Source: GW2011-AR1 sp964384965
Lineage (GTDB): Archaea > Nanobdellota > Nanobdellia > Pacearchaeales > GW2011-AR1
Direction: 5' to 3'
Assembly (NCBI GenBank): GCA_964384965.1
Contig: CAYLLR010000023.1
Location: forward strand, 1 to 9,550
DNA length: 9,550 bases
Part shown: positions 6,888 through 9,550 of the stretch, one piece after another
Layout of the letters: every line of letters starts with the position of its first letter
Numbering within the stretch: the stretch's first letter is position 1
Notes under the pieces: generated by a model
What the model was told of the DNA's origin: nothing
The model's input: the letters and a program-made list of their open reading frames with translations, nothing else
Database searches by the model: none
Made by a program: the position numbers and the translations under genes

Positions 6888-7453
6888 TATTTTATAGAAA
6901 AGTCAATCACTTGACTTGAACCTCCTTTATTCGAGATAAATATTTGGTAAGGTGTGCTCGACTTTCCGAGCGTCTTTGTGTCCTCTTTATCGAAATATGT
7001 GAGATCCATATTTGTATATTTTTTACTAATTAAAACCTTGTATTTCGGTCCCAATTTGGTGGTAATTACATTAAAGGATCCTTCACCATAGCTTAATCCC
7101 GGCTCACTATACATATAATCTCCTTCGAAAGAAAACGAAATTATATTATTGGAAGAGTTTATTACTAAATCCCCCTTCTTTATCAAAACTTCTATCATCC
7201 TTTTATTCCCCTCCCCACTATCGTACACTTCATTTATTACTGAATCTATGTGTTTTAAAATTTTTATCGACTGTTCTATCAAAGCTTTGTCTTGAAGTTC
7301 ATCTATTTTTGGTTTTACAAAGGCGAGAATTAACCCTATTAAAATAAAAGCTACCATCGTGTAGGTCACGGTCTCCACCCATACTTGTCCTTTTTTTTTC
7401 ATTTTAGATTTATTTAAACTCTTTTTTGGCATAAGAATATTTTCTTCTAACAT
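6887..7453 (-). CDS. Pilin with canonical Glu-5 (KKGQVWVE leader), candidate major subunit
   Basis: A 188-residue protein from the ATG at 7453. A Lys-rich leader ends KMKKKG (residues 17-22), followed by QVWVETVTYTM and a hydrophobic helix to about 46. Cleavage after G22 would put Glu at position 5 of the mature chain, the hallmark of type IV pilin subunits; it is the only product here that does so. Residues 50-75 continue as a charged helix. The rest looks beta-rich, with no Cys and one sequon (NSS). Starts at 7453, 7432 (MPKK) and 7402 (MKKK) are all in frame. An annotated start further upstream, at 7471, would lie deeper in the previous gene and was rejected. The 7453 start overlaps the preceding pilin gene by 7 nt; the stop overlaps the ATPase start by one base. 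Being next to the ATPase and having Glu-5 make it the best major pilin candidate, but this is inferred. Confidence 0.82.
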   Translation of the reverse strand: MLEENILMPKKSLNKSKMKKKGQVWVETVTYTMVAFILIGLILAFVKPKIDELQDKALIEQSIKILKHIDSVINEVYDSGEGNKRMIEVLIKKGDLVINSSNNIISFSFEGDYMYSEPGLSYGEGSFNVITTKLGPKYKVLISKKYTNMDLTYFDKEDTKTLGKSSTPYQIFISNKGGSSQVIDFSIK

Positions 7454-7953
7454 TTTAAGCTTGGTGCACACGTTGGAATCTCTTTCATCGAATCAACAAC
7501 GCTGCATCTCGTTCCTCCAATTCTTGGGGCAATCTTTATTTCCGAAGGAGGACTATAAAATCCTGAAAAACAATACGTTTTCCCAGACTCATTTCCTGGA
7601 AGTGAAACGTTTGAAGTTCCCACCCCGTAATTTGTTAAATTTTCAATAGCTTCTGCCCCATCCTTTAAAAAAAACTTTTTTCCAAAATCCCCATATGAAA
7701 CAGACACTAAAAGCGAATCCAAAGCAATTTCTTTTCGAGATATTGAGATTAAAGTAGAATTCGAAGAGGAATCAAAACAAGTATAATCCGGATTAATTGA
7801 AACTTTTTCAAAGAGATCGTTACAAGAAGATGTTTTTTTCAACCCCGTATCTACAAAAGTTCTTATAATTGTTAAAACTCCTGCAACGAGAGCAATAGTC
7901 AATGCAATCAAGACCACCGTGCTAACAACTTGACTGAATCCATTTTTATTCAT
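7447..7953 (-). CDS. Archaeal pilin, FSQVVSTVVLIALT type, six cysteines
   Basis: A 168-residue archaeal pilin with a five-residue leader (MNKNG) and mature start FSQVVSTVVLIALTIALVAG, which fits the archaeal pilin N-terminal domain (Pilin_N/DUF1628-like). The helix ends near residue 31. The ectodomain has six Cys (SSCNDL, DYTCFD, KTYCFSG, GTRCSVV, IPTCAP and the last residue), allowing three disulfides, and sequons NST, NLT, NVS and NES. The C-terminus is CAPSLKC, so a disulfide could lock the chain end. The ATG at 7953 is one base after the previous stop (TAATATG). A GGAG lies 16 nt upstream, too far to be convincing, so coupled re-initiation is more likely. It overlaps the next pilin gene by 7 nt. 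It is probably a structural or minor pilin of the same filament. Confidence 0.85.
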   Translation of the reverse strand: MNKNGFSQVVSTVVLIALTIALVAGVLTIIRTFVDTGLKKTSSCNDLFEKVSINPDYTCFDSSSNSTLISISRKEIALDSLLVSVSYGDFGKKFFLKDGAEAIENLTNYGVGTSNVSLPGNESGKTYCFSGFYSPPSEIKIAPRIGGTRCSVVDSMKEIPTCAPSLKC

Positions 7954-7954
7954 A

Positions 7955-8422
7955 TTAATTAACTGCTATCTCCTTTGCATATCTTTCTTCACAAGTGTAT
8001 GATTTTTTTTCTCCAGATTCTGTGTTTCCGACCAAAACAGGAATCAGGAAAATTTTATTACTTCCTATCGCCTCACTTAAATCTCCGGAATAGGTGCCCC
8101 CCTGATTCAATCCTTCCGTCGGCCAGTTCTTATCATTCTTTCCCAAAACAACTGTGCTGAAGGAACCATCTCCTACTATCTTTGCTTTAATTTTAAAGAT
8201 GGGAACGTTCCCACTATTCGAAAGATATATGGTGCCTGCAGAATATTGGGCATCAAAAGACACTTTCTCACAGATTAACTTTACGTTTGTTCCATCAAAC
8301 TTCGTCACTGCCTCTTCGGTTATCCCTCTGAACCATAAAAAAACTATAGAAGCGATTATTATTACAATTGCTATAAGCAGAACTGTCGCGATTACTGGAG
8401 ACAAACCTCTTTTTTTTATCAT
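7955..8422 (-). CDS. Archaeal pilin, KKRG-LSPVIATVLLIAI type
   Basis: A 155-residue protein whose N-terminus MIKKRG then LSPVIATVLLIAIVIII is the classic archaeal type IV pilin signature (Pilin_N domain), cleaved after G6, with the hydrophobic helix reaching about residue 31. The ectodomain includes YLSNSGNVPIFKIKAKI, a beta-strand pattern common in such pilins, and two Cys (SLICEK-like near residue 51 and YTCEE near 143), which may form one disulfide. It lacks N-X-S/T sequons, unlike its neighbours. A 30-nt gap separates it from the preceding pilin gene, the largest inside the pilin series. It contains AGGA about 11-15 nt before the ATG, so this gene may be translated independently rather than by coupling. 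The next pilin starts one base after its TAA. Whether it is the main or an accessory subunit cannot be told from sequence. Confidence 0.88.
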   Translation of the reverse strand: MIKKRGLSPVIATVLLIAIVIIIASIVFLWFRGITEEAVTKFDGTNVKLICEKVSFDAQYSAGTIYLSNSGNVPIFKIKAKIVGDGSFSTVVLGKNDKNWPTEGLNQGGTYSGDLSEAIGSNKIFLIPVLVGNTESGEKKSYTCEERYAKEIAVN

Positions 8423-8452
8423 TTTAGTTATAAGTTTCCTATATTTTTAAAG

Positions 8453-8974
8453 TTAGCTACAAGTTAAAACCTCTCTTATTTTTGCTGAACCACAACTTAC
8501 AAACTTCATAGTGCTTCCTTCTTTTTGAAATCTTGCTGGAATTATTTCTATTGAATAAACTTTCCCGTCTAAATTAAAAGTCTGGAAACTATCATACCCC
8601 GGAGTTAAACTTTTATTTGTAGGGATAAAAAAATATACAGCGGTGGCAGAATTCATCCCCAAATTGGGAGGGTTTGGACCATAATACTTTGCAAGATTTA
8701 TTGTAGCTAATGTTTCGTTTGAACTATTAGTTCCGTGAATAAAATACCCCTCAATGTTAAATTTCCCATTATTCTTTAAGGTGAGATTCAATTGCTTTGA
8801 AGTACAATTGTAATTATAATCCTTCAAGAAAATTGAAACTCCGTCGGGACATGCCGTTATATCTGAAGGGACATAAGTCTTAAGATAATTAAAAACAATT
8901 ACACTTAAAATAATCCCAAATGTTATCAAAAGAACATATCCAATCACTACACTTAACCCCTTTTTATTTTTCAT
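8453..8974 (-). CDS. Archaeal pilin, NKKG-LSVVIGYVLLITFG type
   Basis: A 173-residue pilin-like protein starting MKNKKG, with cleavage predicted after G6 and mature start LSVVIGYVLLITFG; the helix runs to about residue 31. The ectodomain contains a strand-like segment (SKQLNLTLKNNGKFNIEGYF) typical of archaeal pilins, four Cys (TACPDG, YNCTSK, VSCGSA, LTCS) and five sequons (NCT, NLT, NSS, NET, NKS). The ATG at 8974 is preferred: it follows the previous TAA by one base (TAAGATG), matching other junctions. The in-frame ATG at 8983 (MGKMKN) lies inside the preceding gene and is an alternative that adds three residues. A 30-nt gap follows before the next pilin. The function is inferred from the leader and the cluster; the ectodomain is not recognised. 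Confidence 0.86.
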   Translation of the reverse strand: MKNKKGLSVVIGYVLLITFGIILSVIVFNYLKTYVPSDITACPDGVSIFLKDYNYNCTSKQLNLTLKNNGKFNIEGYFIHGTNSSNETLATINLAKYYGPNPPNLGMNSATAVYFFIPTNKSLTPGYDSFQTFNLDGKVYSIEIIPARFQKEGSTMKFVSCGSAKIREVLTCS

Positions 8975-8975
8975 C

Positions 8976-9497
8976 TTACCCATTTATTATAAATGTTTGA
9001 CCATTATAAATATATTTAATTAAGTAATAAAGGTTTTCTCCTTCATAAAATGTAAAATTGTACTCTGTTCCATCAAGAATAAAAGATGAAATATTTGTTC
9101 CCGAAAAAAAATACTCCTTTTGGAAAATTCCCGTCTCATTTACCACTTGATTCCCGGAACCCACGTTGATAGAAAGTTCGGTTCCATTCAATTTATTTCC
9201 CACAATTGTCAATAATGAATTGTTTCCGAAAATAAAAAAGATATCTTTATTTTTTCCAAGTTTATTTATGTACGAATTTGAAAAATTTACAAGAATTTCT
9301 TTTGAAGTCGAATCCGAAATTTGTTCATGTGAAAAATAATCAAGTAAAAAACCAATTTCCAAATTTAATTCTTCACCTTCTTGAATTATTTTCGGTTGAG
9401 AAGGAAAAACTATTTTATTTGAAAAAGAGATTAAACCTATGAAAAGAGATGCCAAAAGTATTACTCCTAAAAAATAAAATTGCGCTTTTTTGTTCAT
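8976..9497 (-). CDS. Pilin-like protein with NKKAQFYFL leader, first gene of the visible cluster
   Basis: A 173-residue protein starting MNKKA followed by QFYFLGVILLASLFIGLISF. The short Lys leader, Ala before Gln and immediate hydrophobic helix fit a class III prepilin cleaved after A5, although Ala rather than Gly and the absence of a Glu at +5 make it a less standard case. The ectodomain (from about residue 28) has no Cys but six N-X-S/T sequons (NFS, NNS, NGT, NET, NIS, NFT), the pattern of a heavily glycosylated extracellular protein. The ATG at 9497 has a good Shine-Dalgarno, AGAGGG at 9506-9511 with an 8-nt spacer, the clearest one in the pilus cluster, consistent with a first or early gene. 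It ends one base before the next pilin start. The role is inferred as a minor pilin; a plain signal-anchored surface protein is the main alternative. Confidence 0.75.
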   Translation of the reverse strand: MNKKAQFYFLGVILLASLFIGLISFSNKIVFPSQPKIIQEGEELNLEIGFLLDYFSHEQISDSTSKEILVNFSNSYINKLGKNKDIFFIFGNNSLLTIVGNKLNGTELSINVGSGNQVVNETGIFQKEYFFSGTNISSFILDGTEYNFTFYEGENLYYLIKYIYNGQTFIING

Positions 9498-9505
9498 TAA
9501 TCTAT

Positions 9506-9534
9506 CCCTCTTTGTAAACTATACAATTTAAAGT
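9506..9534 (-). promoter_or_regulatory. Shine-Dalgarno and possible TATA box ahead of the pilus cluster
   Basis: On the minus strand AGAGGG (9506-9511) precedes the 9497 ATG by 8 nt. ACTTTAAATTG (9524-9534), behind a purine-rich GAGGAAAA, resembles an archaeal TATA/BRE pair. If used, the start of transcription would fall about 26 nt downstream near 9503, leaving the Shine-Dalgarno mostly outside the transcript. So either the TATA call is wrong or the operon begins beyond the window. Only 53 nt upstream of the gene are visible. Confidence 0.3.
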
Positions 9535-9550
9535 ATTTTCCTCTTTTTTT

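Noticed and set aside
1888..9497. Canonical archaellum operon
   Set aside because: There is an ArlI-like ATPase and ArlJ-like platform, but no arlH, arlF/G, arlX or arlC/D/E-type gene and the pilins are diverse, so a pilus-type system fits better.
1..9550. tRNA/rRNA genes, CRISPR array, transposase or inverted-repeat ends
   Set aside because: No cloverleaf-like segments, regularly spaced repeats or transposase motifs were seen; the only non-coding gaps over 30 nt are the 92 nt before rtcB and the 53 nt at the right edge.

Overview
The window looks archaeal. All twelve recognisable genes lie on the minus strand, in A+T-rich DNA. Evidence for archaea: several pilins with archaeal class III signal peptides (a short Lys-rich leader ending in Gly or Ala just before a hydrophobic stretch), an archaeal FlaI/GspE2-type secretion ATPase, and an archease-RtcB pair. 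The pilin N-termini (types KKGQVWVE, KKGSHVSF, KKGWIRIVEAF, KKAQFYFL) resemble those I associate with DPANN archaea (Woesearchaeota/Pacearchaeota-like). That placement is inference, not proof.

Layout, in transcription order (right to left). At 9497-6887 there are five consecutive small pilin-like proteins: 8976-9497, 8453-8974, 7955-8422, 7447-7953 and 6887-7453. Next is the assembly ATPase (5334-6887), followed by a 54-residue helical protein (5163-5327) that is easy to miss. Two separate membrane platform proteins follow (3847-5166 and 3003-3845), each with one type II secretion F domain. Two more pilin-like proteins come next (2315-3001, 1888-2313). The tail of the cluster is archease (1481-1891) and the RNA ligase RtcB (1-1388, its last few codons outside the window).

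Ten of the eleven gene junctions overlap or are separated by at most 30 nt, seven of them at most 4 nt apart or overlapping by at most 4 nt with recurring TAAAATG, TAATG or ATGA stop/start patterns. This suggests one long polycistronic unit with coupled translation. Only archease-rtcB has a sizeable gap (92 nt). Functionally, the ATPase would power the two platform proteins to build a filament or pseudopilus from the seven prepilins, after leader removal by a prepilin peptidase encoded elsewhere. No arlH, arlF/G or arlX-type archaellum genes are present, so this is better called a type IV pilus-like system than an archaellum. The pilin ectodomains are rich in N-X-S/T sequons and carry even numbers of cysteines.

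Archease and RtcB form a known RNA repair/tRNA splicing pair. Their translational coupling to a pilin gene is the oddest architectural point here. No RNA genes, CRISPR arrays, insertion sequences or plus-strand genes could be supported.
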